This document shows, piece after piece, positions 25,587 to 33,971 of a stretch of 64,000 nucleotides of DNA. The stretch is from NCBI RefSeq assembly GCF_003284585.1, contig NZ_QKRX01000003.1:312540-376539 (forward strand). Reading direction: 5' to 3'. The notes beneath the pieces are model-generated. The model searched no databases, had not been told where the DNA came from, and saw only the letters and a list, made by a program, of their open reading frames with translations. The stretch's first letter is position 1. Each line of letters begins with the position of its first letter. Source of the DNA: Nitrincola tibetensis. Its GTDB lineage: Bacteria; Pseudomonadota; Gammaproteobacteria; Pseudomonadales; Balneatricaceae. The translations under genes and the position numbers were made by a program.

Positions 25587-28500
25587 TTAACGCGGCATGA
25601 CTCTCACGCCGCCAATGGACTCTAGGGGTTCGGGGCGTGAGAGATAAAATCCTTGTGCATAGTCGACGCCGATGCGGGCGAGAATCGCTAGAGTTTCAGC
25701 ATCTTCAACGCATTCAGCGATGGTTTTTAAGCCCATCAGATGACCAATGTTGTTGATCGAGGCCACCATGGCTTGGTCAATGGGGTTGTTGGGCAGATCT
25801 TGGATAAAAATGCCATCAATCTTCAGGTAGTTCACGGGCAGTTGTTTTAAGTACCCGAATGAAGACAAGCCACTGCCGAAGTCATCTAAGGCGAATTGGC
25901 ATCCTAGAGACTTTAATTCTTCGATAAACGCAGCTGCATTTGATGGATCGGCAATGGCCGCTGTTTCGGTAATCTCAAAGCAGATGTATTGTGCGGGAAC
26001 GGCGTGTTTCCGTATCTGGTCGCGGATGACATTTAAACAGTCTTGGCGTCCAATCGAGGCCCCGGATAAGTTGATTGCGCAGAAAACAGGTTGTTGATTT
26101 CGTTTGAGTTGATCGCCCATCCAGGCCAGTGTATTGCGGATGACCCATTGGTCAATTTTGGGCATGAGTCCAAAGCGTTCAGCCGCTGGGATAAATGCAC
26201 CCGGTGGAATCACTTCGCCTTCTTCATCCACTAGGCGAGTTAAAATTTCATAATGTGGAATACCCAGGTGAGCAGTGTCAAACGGGACAATTGTTTGGAA
26301 GTAAAGCCGAAATTTGTCTCGGTCTAAGGCACTTTGAATGCGGCTAGCCCACTGAATTTGACCTCTTCGAAAATGCAATTCTTGATCGTCGAACTCAAAT
26401 AGATGCACACGATTTCGGCCAAGGTCTTTGGCGGCATAACAGGCGGTGTCGGCATGACTGAGAACCTCATCGAGTGATCCGCAATCAGTCGAAATGATGA
26501 CCATGCCAATACTCACGCCAACAGAAAAGACTTGTCCATCCCATGAAAAACGGAAGTTAGTGACGGTTCTACGTAATTGCTCCGCAATCTGCATGCCTTT
26601 TGCCAGTGGGCAGTAGGAAAGCAAAACCCCAAACTCATCACCGCCGAGACGTGCGAGTGTATCGCTTTGACGCAGGATGGGTTTGAGTAAACTGGAAAGC
26701 TGTTTGAGTAGGGCATCTCCAGCGCGATGACCGCAGGTGTCATTGACCAGTTTGAATTGGTCTAAGTCAAGATAGCATAAGAGATGTTCGGCCTCTTGTG
26801 TTTGCGCTTCTAAAATTAGACTTTCTAAACGCCGCTCAAATTCACGCCGATTGATAAGCCCCGTTAAGGTGTCGTGCACGGCCTGAAAGGTTAACATCTC
26901 TTGCAGTCGGTTGTTTTGAGTCATGTCTTGTAAAGCAATCACCCATCCCATGCTCTTTTTCTGTGCATCGAAAAGCGGAGAGCATTTAATTTGCACCTCG
27001 GCTGTTTTGCCTTGTTTATTCTTCAATTTGAAATAGGTGTAGGATGAGTGTGATGTATTATTAAAGTGGGTGTCTGAGCAAAGAGATGATAAGAGAACCC
27101 TGTCACCCTCACTGCCTTGTATTGGCATGAGTGTGTCAATGGGAAGACCAAAGGCAGCCTGAGCATCCCAGCCTAAGAGCGTGCAGGCCATTGGGTTTAA
27201 GTAGACCGTATTTTTTTGGGCATCGCAGGTAATGACGGCTTCGGTGATTGCTTCAAGTGTCACTTGGGCTAGTTCTGAGTGACGGTGAAGACGTGCTTCC
27301 ATGCGTTTTCGCTCACTAATATCACGGATCAACGCGCTGTATTGTATGCCTTCCTCGGTTGGGCTTGCAGAAGTCGTCACCTCAATGGGGAAGGGCAGAG
27401 ACGTATCTTTAATGGCAACCAGTTCATGAGGGCCTTCATCGGTGCTGCTGGCGAGCATTACGAATAGGTTATTTAAGTGGGTAGCGGGAAAGAACTGATG
27501 TGAGTCTTCGTGCAACAGTAATCCACTGGGCGTTCCGACCATCGCTTGAGCAGATCGCCCAAAAATCACCTCGGCTCCTGGGTTGGCGCTGGTGATAATG
27601 CCTTTGTCTGAAAAGGTGATAATGCCATCTTGCATATCTCGGACAATCAGGCGTGTTCGCATAATCATGCGATTGAGGTTTGACATCACACGATTGTATT
27701 GTGCGGCTATTTGACCCACTTCGGTGAAAGGCTCAACGGGGACGCGCTGTTTTAAGTCACCCGTGCGTTCTTGCTCTTGCATGCTGGATAGCAGTTCACT
27801 TAATTCTGTTCGTGCCCCATGCTCTGAAAAATTAAGGCCTTGGTGCTCAGCTTCTAAACTGACGCGCAAAGGTGTGAAGTGCTTGAGTAAGATCAATAAA
27901 ACATAGGTGCTCGGAAAAACAAAGAGGCCGCATACTAAAATGCCAATGAGTTGGATACCCATCCATTCAATCCGACTAAAGGGCTCGCTTAAAGCATCCA
28001 AGTGACCGAAAAGCGCCACCGCCAGTGTGCCCCAAATACCAGCGGCGAGATGAACAGGAACGGCTGAAATGGCGTCATCGAGTTGGTAGCGCAGCATTAA
28101 ACGGTCTGTGGTAAACATAACCAAGGCACCGATTGCACCAATCAGCGCCGCATGAGGGGTAGAGACTAAGTGGCAACCCGCGGTTATAGCCACCAGTCCG
28201 GCTAGCGTCCCATTGATGGTGAGGCTTGTGCTGCGAACTTTCTCTTTTTCGGCATTCGATAAAATCATCGCCATCATTCCACCCGCAGAAGCCGAGATGA
28301 TGGTGTTTACAACAATGCCAGCAATATGCTCGTTGAACTCTAATGTGCTCCCACCGTTAAAGCCAATCCAGCCAATCATGAAAAATAACATTCCTAGAAT
28401 GGCTAAAGGTAGGTTACTGCCGGGTATTTCTTGCGGTTTGCCTTGAACAAAGCGTCCGGTGCGGGGACCAATCACGATGACGGCCGCCAGTGCGACCCAG

Positions 28501-29012
28501 CCCCCTAAACTGTGGACAACGGTGCTGCCCGCAAAATCAGTAAAACCAAGTGCTTCCAGCCAGCCGGGGGACGAGTTAATGGCACCACTCCATGCCCAGT
28601 GCCCAAACGTGGGATAGAGAATCAAGCTAATGAGGGCGGTAATGAGAACGTAGACCCGAAAGCGGCTCCGCTCCGCAATGGCACCAGAAACAATCGTAGC
28701 AGCCGTGGCACAAAAGGTAAGCTGAAAAAGGAAAAAGCTCGCATGCCACAGACTTTCATCTGAAAAGTCAGCCGCTAACCAGCGCATATCAAGTGACCAA
28801 GCATCGTGTTGGCCAAACATAAATGTAAAACCAAGCAGCCAGAAGAGAAGCGCTGCAACGATTAAATCGAATGCATTTTTTAACGCAACATTGATGGCGT
28901 TCTTACTGCGTGTAAGGCCTGACTCTAGACACAGAAATCCACCTTGCATCATTAAAACCAAGACGGCGCCAATCATGATCCATAACGCGTCGAGTGCACT
29001 CTTATCTATCAC
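25587..29012 (-). CDS. Ammonium-transporter domain fused to HAMP-PAS-PAS-GGDEF-EAL
   Basis: A 1141-residue fusion starting at GTG with GGGGG 7 nt upstream. Residues about 1-390 are an Amt domain: FLCLESGLTRSKNAINVALK, the Asp/His pore pair in DFAGSTVVHSLGG and the second pore His in PVHLAAGIWGTLA are intact. A HAMP-like segment follows (about 415-450), then two PAS domains (about 455-580 and 590-710). GGDEF is catalytic-looking (LARLGGDEFGVLL) with an RxxD inhibitory site (RQSD) five residues before it. The EAL domain has EIL in place of EAL but keeps EITETAAI, DDFGSGLSSFGYL and QGFYLSRP. It probably senses external ammonium and sets cyclic-di-GMP; whether it still transports is unknown. Confidence 0.92.
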   Translation of the reverse strand: MIDKSALDALWIMIGAVLVLMMQGGFLCLESGLTRSKNAINVALKNAFDLIVAALLFWLLGFTFMFGQHDAWSLDMRWLAADFSDESLWHASFFLFQLTFCATAATIVSGAIAERSRFRVYVLITALISLILYPTFGHWAWSGAINSSPGWLEALGFTDFAGSTVVHSLGGWVALAAVIVIGPRTGRFVQGKPQEIPGSNLPLAILGMLFFMIGWIGFNGGSTLEFNEHIAGIVVNTIISASAGGMMAMILSNAEKEKVRSTSLTINGTLAGLVAITAGCHLVSTPHAALIGAIGALVMFTTDRLMLRYQLDDAISAVPVHLAAGIWGTLAVALFGHLDALSEPFSRIEWMGIQLIGILVCGLFVFPSTYVLLILLKHFTPLRVSLEAEHQGLNFSEHGARTELSELLSSMQEQERTGDLKQRVPVEPFTEVGQIAAQYNRVMSNLNRMIMRTRLIVRDMQDGIITFSDKGIITSANPGAEVIFGRSAQAMVGTPSGLLLHEDSHQFFPATHLNNLFVMLASSTDEGPHELVAIKDTSLPFPIEVTTSASPTEEGIQYSALIRDISERKRMEARLHRHSELAQVTLEAITEAVITCDAQKNTVYLNPMACTLLGWDAQAAFGLPIDTLMPIQGSEGDRVLLSSLCSDTHFNNTSHSSYTYFKLKNKQGKTAEVQIKCSPLFDAQKKSMGWVIALQDMTQNNRLQEMLTFQAVHDTLTGLINRREFERRLESLILEAQTQEAEHLLCYLDLDQFKLVNDTCGHRAGDALLKQLSSLLKPILRQSDTLARLGGDEFGVLLSYCPLAKGMQIAEQLRRTVTNFRFSWDGQVFSVGVSIGMVIISTDCGSLDEVLSHADTACYAAKDLGRNRVHLFEFDDQELHFRRGQIQWASRIQSALDRDKFRLYFQTIVPFDTAHLGIPHYEILTRLVDEEGEVIPPGAFIPAAERFGLMPKIDQWVIRNTLAWMGDQLKRNQQPVFCAINLSGASIGRQDCLNVIRDQIRKHAVPAQYICFEITETAAIADPSNAAAFIEELKSLGCQFALDDFGSGLSSFGYLKQLPVNYLKIDGIFIQDLPNNPIDQAMVASINNIGHLMGLKTIAECVEDAETLAILARIGVDYAQGFYLSRPEPLESIGGVRVMPR

Positions 29013-29086
29013 AAATAGGCCCCCGTTTTTTGTCCTGCCCTAAATGAGTGCACTGAGAAAAACAGAGGTACTTCAAACAGGGAGTT

Positions 29087-29113
29087 AAGATAGTAGAGAT
29101 TGACTACCATCTT
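29087..29113. repeat. Inverted repeat at the predicted start of the Amt-GGDEF-EAL transcript
   Basis: AAGATAGTAG and CTACCATCTT pair over 10 positions (one G-T) around a 7-nt loop. It coincides with the start predicted from the sigma-54 element, so it could be an operator or a 5' hairpin of the mRNA. Confidence 0.45.
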
Positions 29114-29119
29114 AATCAC

Positions 29120-29135
29120 TGCAGGAGTTGTGCCA
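29120..29135 (-). promoter_or_regulatory. Sigma-54 promoter of the Amt-GGDEF-EAL gene
   Basis: The minus strand TGGCACAACTCCTGCA has an exact TGGCAC -24 element, 10-nt GG-GC spacing and TGCA at -12. It lies in the 164-bp gap after dbpA, which is read in the same direction. A sigma-54 start fits control by nitrogen status through NtrC, although I found no clear NtrC site in the gap. Confidence 0.75.
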
Positions 29136-29176
29136 TAAAACAAAGGTTTAGTGGCTTTTAGCTACTTTGTATTTTA

Positions 29177-30556
29177 TTAAAGACGACGAATTTTAAAACT
29201 ACGGCCCTTTATCTTCCCTTCCTTGAGTAGCTCAAGTGCTCGTGGGGAGGCTGCACGTTCAATGGCAACATACGTCGAAAAGTCGGTTACGTTGATTTTT
29301 CCAATCACATCGCCCGTGAGTTCGCTAGATGCCGTTAGCGCACCTAAAATATCGCCAGGGCGCAGCTTATCTTTTCGGCCACCTGCGATGCATAAAGTGG
29401 TCATTTTCGCGGGCTCTGGCAGCTTATCAGGAGACGGTGAGGCGAGTTGCTTAAGTGCTTTGATCTCTTGCTTTTGCAATTCTTCGATACGCTTTAAGCG
29501 ATAGGTTTCACGGTCCGAACAAAGGCTAATGGCCATTCCTTGTCGTCCTGCTCGTCCCGTACGCCCAATGCGGTGGGTATAGATTGCCGGGTCGGCAGGT
29601 AAGTCTGCGTTAATGACTAGGTCGACACTGTCAATGTCTAATCCACGAGCGGCTACATCTGTGGCGAACAGATAACGGCAACTGCCATTGCTGAAGCGAA
29701 TCAGCACTTGGTCACGATCTCTTTGCTCTAGGTCACCATGTAAGGCTAGGCTTTTAAGTCCGTAATTACGCAATGCGGCCACCATGTCACTGCAGGTTTG
29801 CTTGGTGTTGCAAAAAATAATCGCAGCTTCTGGAGCAAAGTGTTGTAACAGTGCGGCGAGCGTTTCTGTTTTGTCTTGATTTTTGTATGTGATATAGGCT
29901 TGTTCGATGGTGGTGTCATCATGCTGACTTTCGACACTGACACGTAAAGGATCAAACTGATACTCAGCACTTATAGATACAATAGAGTCTGGGTAGGTGG
30001 CTGAAAAGAGAAGTGTTTGACGTTTATCGGGCGTAGCACCAATGATAAAACGGATATCTTCTTCAAATCCCATATCAAGCATACGGTCGGCTTCATCGAG
30101 AATCAGAGTGTGTAAAGACTCAAGGTTAAGCGTTTGCTTGCGTAAATGGTCTCGTAAGCGTCCGGGGGTGCCAATGACGATATGAGCTCCATGTTCGAGC
30201 GAGCCAATTTGAGGGCCAATGGGCTGTCCGCCACAAATTGAAACGATTTTAATATTATCGAGGTAGCGTGCTAGTTTTCGCAGCTCTGTGGCCACCTGCG
30301 TTGCTAATTCGCGAGTCGGACATAAAACGAGGCCCTGTACTCCGAAAAAGCGAGGATTGATTTTTTCCAACAGACCGATACCAAACGCGGCGGTCTTACC
30401 GCTACCTGTTTGGGCTTGAGCAATGATGTCTCGACCTTGGAGTATGACAGGTAAGCTTTGCTGCTGAATGGGTGTCATGGAGGTGTAGCCCATTTGAGCG
30501 AGATTCTCTAAGGCTTTAGGGGGCAGCGGGAGTTGGGCAAAATCTTCAGGTTTCAC
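29177..30556 (-). CDS. dbpA: ATP-dependent RNA helicase DbpA
   Basis: A DEAD-box helicase of 459 residues with motif I AQTGSGKT, DEAD, SAT, and motif VI HRIGRTGRAG. The C-terminal domain of about 75 residues (RPGDILGALTASSELTGDVI, GKINVTDFSTYVAIE, KIKGRSFKIRRL) is the DbpA-specific RRM that binds 23S rRNA hairpin 92, acting in large-subunit assembly. The predicted start is GTG, with only a weak ribosome site. Confidence 0.94.
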   Translation of the reverse strand: MKPEDFAQLPLPPKALENLAQMGYTSMTPIQQQSLPVILQGRDIIAQAQTGSGKTAAFGIGLLEKINPRFFGVQGLVLCPTRELATQVATELRKLARYLDNIKIVSICGGQPIGPQIGSLEHGAHIVIGTPGRLRDHLRKQTLNLESLHTLILDEADRMLDMGFEEDIRFIIGATPDKRQTLLFSATYPDSIVSISAEYQFDPLRVSVESQHDDTTIEQAYITYKNQDKTETLAALLQHFAPEAAIIFCNTKQTCSDMVAALRNYGLKSLALHGDLEQRDRDQVLIRFSNGSCRYLFATDVAARGLDIDSVDLVINADLPADPAIYTHRIGRTGRAGRQGMAISLCSDRETYRLKRIEELQKQEIKALKQLASPSPDKLPEPAKMTTLCIAGGRKDKLRPGDILGALTASSELTGDVIGKINVTDFSTYVAIERAASPRALELLKEGKIKGRSFKIRRL

Positions 30557-30730
30557 GGGATGTCCACATTTTAAATTTGAAGGGAAATTATAGCATGTGG
30601 CGAGTCGTGTGCGTGAAGGCTATGATCACCGAAGGTGAAAGTTGTGATTTATTCACTTGTTGACGGACAGAGCTTGGCAGGCTGTTGGGCGTTTGACATT
30701 TAAATCAAAGCTGATTAGCATAGCCTCCAC

Positions 30731-30915
30731 TCTTAGGGGAGTAATCTCTTGGCTTTTTGTTGCCAAGGCGTCAGCCAACATACTTGAGCCACATGCTTAT
30801 GGTTGTCGCGCTCACTGATTCATGCAGTGAGATTGATGAGACCTAAGGTATTAATACACCTACCGGGGCCGGACGTGTATTTGTACCTTATGGTTAATCG
30901 TCTGGCCCCTGGTGT
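30731..30915 (+). ncRNA. yybP-ykoY type (Mn2+) riboswitch
   Basis: The leader of the TMEM165/GDT1 gene contains the two hallmark segments of this class: TTAGGGGAGTAATC (30733-30746) and GTCAGCCAACATACTTGAG (30770-30788), linked by a TTGGC/GCCAA stem. Downstream, ACCGGGGCCGGACG (30859-30872) can pair with CGTCTGGCCCCTGGT (30899-30913) just before the start codon, a likely expression platform that hides the ribosome site. The class binds Mn2+ and commonly precedes Mn exporters. The 363-bp gap after dbpA is mostly this element; I see nothing clear in 30557-30700. Confidence 0.8.
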
Positions 30916-30919
30916 TATC

Positions 30920-31483
30920 ATGGAAGCGTTTCTTTTCTCAACTCTTGCCGTTGCTTTAGCCGAAGTGGGTGATAAAACCCAGCTTCTTTCTTTGCTATTA
31001 GTGGCGAAGTTCCGCAAGCCTTGGACAATCTGCTGTGCAATCTTAGTGGCAACTCTGATTAACCATGGCGCATCTGCTCTATTTGGTGATTGGCTGTCTA
31101 ACCTTCTGTCCGGTAATTGGGCGATTTTGCTGCTAGCCTTAGGTTTTTTTGCGATGGCTGCTTGGATATTGATTCCTGATGAAGAGGAAGAGGTGGGCCA
31201 GCAGTATGCGCGTTGGGGGGCATTAGTTGCCAGTTTTGTCTTATTTTTCTTAGCCGAAATAGGCGATAAAACCCAGATAGCCACTGTTATGCTCGCCATA
31301 AAGTACGAAGCGATTGTAGCGGTCACACTTGGGACGACGCTTGGAATGATGCTGGCGAATGTGCCTGTCATTTTTGCAGGTCAATGGCTACTTGAACGCC
31401 TGAATTTCACCGTTTTTCGTCGTATTGCCGCAGGTGTTTTTGTGTTGATGGGCGTGTCTCTATTGGTTTCCTTGATTCTTTAG
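30920..31483 (+). CDS. TMEM165/GDT1-family (UPF0016) manganese exporter
   Basis: A 187-residue membrane protein with two copies of the family signature ExGDKTQ: AEVGDKTQLLSLL and AEIGDKTQIATVM, each in a three-helix repeat. Members transport Mn2+ and/or Ca2+, and Vibrio MneA exports Mn. The start is taken at MEAFLFSTLAVALAEVGDKT; an ATG 30 nt upstream is possible, and longer frames would run through the riboswitch. A Mn riboswitch in the leader supports Mn export as its job. Confidence 0.88.
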   Translation: MEAFLFSTLAVALAEVGDKTQLLSLLLVAKFRKPWTICCAILVATLINHGASALFGDWLSNLLSGNWAILLLALGFFAMAAWILIPDEEEEVGQQYARWGALVASFVLFFLAEIGDKTQIATVMLAIKYEAIVAVTLGTTLGMMLANVPVIFAGQWLLERLNFTVFRRIAAGVFVLMGVSLLVSLIL

Positions 31484-31533
31484 CAATAGCGGATGTTTTC
31501 GTCGAACGCTCTTTAGGTGTTAGGAAAGTAAAT

Positions 31534-31578
31534 GCCACACCACTCTCTCGGTTAGACTCTCTGCGAGAGTGGCGTGGC
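31534..31578. terminator. Hairpin between convergent genes (probable bidirectional terminator)
   Basis: GCCACACCACTCTC pairs with GAGAGTGGCGTGGC with a single A-C mismatch. T runs on both sides are poor, so termination strength is uncertain. Confidence 0.5.
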
Positions 31579-31586
31579 TAACGCGA

Positions 31587-32222
31587 TTAACGCGGTGGAT
31601 CAATCTGGTCGCCGAGTGTGTTATTGACGCGATACCATCCTGCAATGCTGTATCTGTCTCGATACGCCGTGAGCACTTCATGCGGAAAGCGGTCACTTAA
31701 GAAGCACACTAATGTCCCTGACTCGGGGAGTACGCATTCGATAGGTGTATCGCCTGTTTCAGGATAGAGGATAAGCTCGCCGCCCTCTTCGTTCAGCCAA
31801 TTCTTATTCAGATACAATACGGTGGTGAGTACGCGGTTTGTGCGCCCTTTGAACGCATCGACATGTCGCTTGTAGAAGGCCCCGATGGGGTAGTGGGCAA
31901 AGTGTGCCTCATAATCAAACAGCCCCATAAATAGGCGTTGGTTGAGCGCTGAACGAAGGGTGTCCATCCAGTTGAGATAAGCGTTTTCGATAGGGTTGTT
32001 TTGACTTAACCAGCGAATTTGATCTCGTCGTATTTGGCTGTTGATTTGATGGTCCTGCTCTCGCCCAATTCCTGCCCGTTTAAAATCCTCGTCATCGAGT
32101 TCTTTTATGCGTGAACGCAACTGACAGCAGAGATCAGTCGGAATACCTTGATGTAGAATTGAATAGCCACGATCGACAAGTTCGTCGGCCAAAGTATCGA
32201 AAAAGGCAGTGTTTTGATTCAT
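31587..32222 (-). CDS. 2-oxoglutarate/Fe(II)-dependent oxygenase (prolyl 4-hydroxylase-like)
   Basis: About 211 residues. HVDAFKGRTNRVLTTVLYLN carries the HxD iron ligands, GGELILYPE the typical core strand, and FPHEVLTAYRDRYSIAGWYR the distal His and the 2-oxoglutarate-binding Arg. This places it in the SM-20/PHD-like group. Bacterial homologues hydroxylate proteins such as EF-Tu, but no substrate can be assigned. The start at MNQNTAFFDTL is favoured over an ATG 18 nt upstream; neither has a clear ribosome site. Confidence 0.82.
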   Translation of the reverse strand: MNQNTAFFDTLADELVDRGYSILHQGIPTDLCCQLRSRIKELDDEDFKRAGIGREQDHQINSQIRRDQIRWLSQNNPIENAYLNWMDTLRSALNQRLFMGLFDYEAHFAHYPIGAFYKRHVDAFKGRTNRVLTTVLYLNKNWLNEEGGELILYPETGDTPIECVLPESGTLVCFLSDRFPHEVLTAYRDRYSIAGWYRVNNTLGDQIDPPR

Positions 32223-32292
32223 GAAAGTGTGACCGAACATAGAGTGACAGAGCGCGATTTATACACTGAAGTCGATGTTGGGTCACGTGTTT

Positions 32293-32733
32293 TTACGACT
32301 GAATGATTTCAAGAGGAAATGCGTTGCCAGCAAGGTCATCTTCAATCAACTTCATGACGAGGTCGCTGCGCAAACGCCCTGCTAATTGCAGCTCTTTGAT
32401 TTCAGAAAGCGTGAGCCAATGGCAAGCGATTATGTCTGGATCTAAAGGGGTTGATAGCTCTTCTAAGGCGTCTGCTCTATAGCCAAAGCGGTAATAGACC
32501 TTTTCAGGATGAAGGGTTAAAAGGTAGATGCCAATCAGGTGTTTGGGCTTTACACGCCAAGCGGTTTCTTCCTGGACTTCTCGTATGCAAGCGGCTTCTG
32601 GAGTCTCGCCCGCTTCAATGTGGCCTGCAGGCTGGTTAAAAACGCTGTTATTGGGATCGCCTTCTTCCACCATTAAATAACGATCATTTTGGCGAATTAA
32701 CGCCGCTACGGTAACATGGGGTTGAAATGCCAT
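32293..32733 (-). CDS. nudJ: NUDIX hydrolase, NudJ type
   Basis: The NUDIX box is GHIEAGETPEAACIREVQEE (G-x5-E-x7-REVxEE), with Thr where the last Gly often is. FQPHVTVAALI near the start and NQPAGHIEAGE match E. coli NudJ, which hydrolyses HMP-PP and nucleoside tri/diphosphates. The start is the ATG after AGGAAAG; the total of 146 residues fits the family. Confidence 0.85.
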   Translation of the reverse strand: MAFQPHVTVAALIRQNDRYLMVEEGDPNNSVFNQPAGHIEAGETPEAACIREVQEETAWRVKPKHLIGIYLLTLHPEKVYYRFGYRADALEELSTPLDPDIIACHWLTLSEIKELQLAGRLRSDLVMKLIEDDLAGNAFPLEIIQS

Positions 32734-32900
32734 TGATGCTTTCCTAAATTTTAACATTGTGAGAAGTATGTCATCCTGTTATACGTATTTTTAATTATAA
32801 GAGATGAACTTTGATTGACACTAATGCGGTGTCGAATATACAACTGTCATATTAGTTCATAATCATAGGTCTATAATAATAGGATACGAAGGATGAACCT

Positions 32901-33947
32901 ATGACCATTTTGACTGAATCGCCCCTATTAAGCCCTTTTAATTCGGCATATAGCGACCAGAGGCCAGACTTTACGGCCTCAAGTATTCGCTCTGAGCTTG
33001 AACCCTTTGATCCTTCTCAACCAACACTTTGTGATCGTCAAGTGCGTGCTTATCGGCATCACTATGGCTTTGACTCATTACCTGATGATACAGACTATTC
33101 CATTGGCATGGAGTCAATTCAGCAGGCACAACTGGTTGTTCAGTTTTTTCAATCACGTTCTGCTATGGGTACTGTAGTGATTGTGCATGGGTATACCGAT
33201 CATGCGGGCCTATACCGTAGCGTGATTGATTACCTTCTTCGGTTGAAATGGAATGTGCTGATATATGATCTACCAGGCCATGGCTTATCGCTCGGTGATC
33301 CGTTAGGTATTGATGATTTCAAAACCTACGTGACGCAGTTAAACCATTTACTACAAACCTACCGAGCGATCATGGGGAAGCGTTTGGTGTTGCTCGGACA
33401 GAGCACAGGGGCGGCCATTATCATGAGCCAGCAGATCATGCCTGTTATGCATCTGATGCAACCACTTCATATCGATCAGCGTATTCTACTCGCACCCTTA
33501 CTTCGTCCGACACGTTTTGAACGAATCAAGAAGTTGTATCGGCTTGTGGGGTGGTTTCGTCGTCGTTATAAACGAGATTTTACGGATAACTCCGGTGATC
33601 CTGAGTTTCTGGCGTTTGTACGTCAGCGTGATCCATTGCAGTACATGCATTTTTCGATGAACTGGATTCGCGCTATGTTAAAATGGGTGCCTTTAATGGA
33701 AGCTCAGAGGGGAGTTGAGGGAGCGCCATTAATTATTCAGGGAGATGAAGATGTAACGGTGGATTGGCGGCACAATCTGCCTTTATTCGAGCAAATCTAT
33801 CCTGAGGCTCAAACCTGTCTGCTTCAGGGTGGAAGGCATCATTTGGTCAACGATGCGCTCGACATACGCAAGCAGGTGTTTGTCAAAATAGAAGAGTGCT
33901 TGGCAAAACTGAGTTCGCCCCATCCCATTGACCGTCGCAGTCGATGA
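32901..33947 (+). CDS. Alpha/beta hydrolase (S33/lysophospholipase-like)
   Basis: A 348-residue protein with oxyanion segment VIVHGYTDHAGLY, nucleophile elbow GQSTGA (GxSxG), an acid in IIQGDEDVTVDW and the catalytic His in GGRHHLVND. The pattern is that of monoacylglycerol lipase/PldB-type serine hydrolases. There is no signal peptide. It converges on serA with 24 bp between the stop codons. The substrate is unknown. Confidence 0.85.
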   Translation: MTILTESPLLSPFNSAYSDQRPDFTASSIRSELEPFDPSQPTLCDRQVRAYRHHYGFDSLPDDTDYSIGMESIQQAQLVVQFFQSRSAMGTVVIVHGYTDHAGLYRSVIDYLLRLKWNVLIYDLPGHGLSLGDPLGIDDFKTYVTQLNHLLQTYRAIMGKRLVLLGQSTGAAIIMSQQIMPVMHLMQPLHIDQRILLAPLLRPTRFERIKKLYRLVGWFRRRYKRDFTDNSGDPEFLAFVRQRDPLQYMHFSMNWIRAMLKWVPLMEAQRGVEGAPLIIQGDEDVTVDWRHNLPLFEQIYPEAQTCLLQGGRHHLVNDALDIRKQVFVKIEECLAKLSSPHPIDRRSR

Positions 33948-33971
33948 GATGGGGCGCGATGAAGCGCTCTA

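Noticed and set aside
30820-31371. 183-residue antisense frame across the TMEM165/GDT1 gene
   Set aside because: It runs antisense through the riboswitch and two conserved ExGDKT motifs; typical shadow of a membrane protein gene.
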